The notes beneath the pieces were generated by a model. It was not told the DNA's origin and did not search any database. It was given only the letters and a program-made list of their open reading frames with translations. Positions 32,038-32,061 of a stretch of DNA of 32,061 bases are shown here, in pieces. The stretch is from NCBI GenBank assembly GCA_964638155.1, contig CAZWYI010000025.1, forward strand, positions 1 to 32,061. Direction: 5' to 3'. The DNA comes from CAYZTD01 sp964638155. GTDB taxonomy: Archaea > Thermoplasmatota > E2 > DHVEG-1. Made by a program: the position numbers and the translations under genes. How positions within the stretch are numbered: the first letter of the stretch is position 1; each line of letters opens with the position of its first letter.

Positions 32038-32061
32038 AAATCTCTTTATTCTCCTTATCTA

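Overview
The window is AT-rich (roughly 30% GC by eye) and archaeal, most likely euryarchaeal. It encodes an archaeosine synthase (ArcS), a class I archaeal CCA-adding enzyme, single-domain KaiC-type ATPases, a UbiA prenyltransferase and AlaX. Many starts are preceded by GAGGTGA/GGTGAT Shine-Dalgarno sites, and TATA-like boxes lie upstream of several genes. The large CARDB, NosD beta-helix, PKD and thrombospondin type 3 surface proteins would suit an uncultured Thermoplasmatota-like or methanogen-related anaerobe, but the lineage is inference. No rRNA, tRNA, CRISPR array, transposase or integrase was seen.

Left part (1-9717): an isoprenylcysteine-methyltransferase-like membrane enzyme, two KaiC-like ATPases flanking a 75-residue unknown, a pilin-like membrane protein, the two subunits of a LeuCD/HacAB-type hydro-lyase, a gamma-carbonic-anhydrase-like hexapeptide protein, and a ~1000-residue cell-surface CARDB protein translationally coupled to a membrane zinc-ribbon protein.

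Middle part, minus strand (9714-16555): a run ordered ThpR - PAP2 - Cca - RuvC/YqgF-like protein - PurH - ArcS. It mixes RNA end processing and tRNA modification with purine synthesis and a membrane lipid phosphatase-like enzyme. A divergent UbiA prenyltransferase follows on the plus strand.

Right-middle part (17600-26422): a six-gene minus-strand operon reads exported SUOX-fold protein - six-helix membrane protein - four-cluster ferredoxin subunit - tungsten-type aldehyde:ferredoxin oxidoreductase - ThiF-like E1 - ThiS/MoaD-like carrier. It looks like a redox enzyme together with part of its own cofactor-sulfur machinery, with an exported and a membrane partner of unknown role. Nearby are a second exported SUOX-fold paralogue, MobB with a 49-residue follower, an EamA transporter, a kinase-fold protein and AlaX.

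Right end (26423-32061): a 354-base leader region with palindromes precedes a 1385-residue NosD/PKD/TSP3 surface protein whose start is problematic: an ideal Shine-Dalgarno site points at an in-frame ATC. A second membrane-anchored extracytoplasmic protein with a possible CBM9-like tail ends just inside the window.
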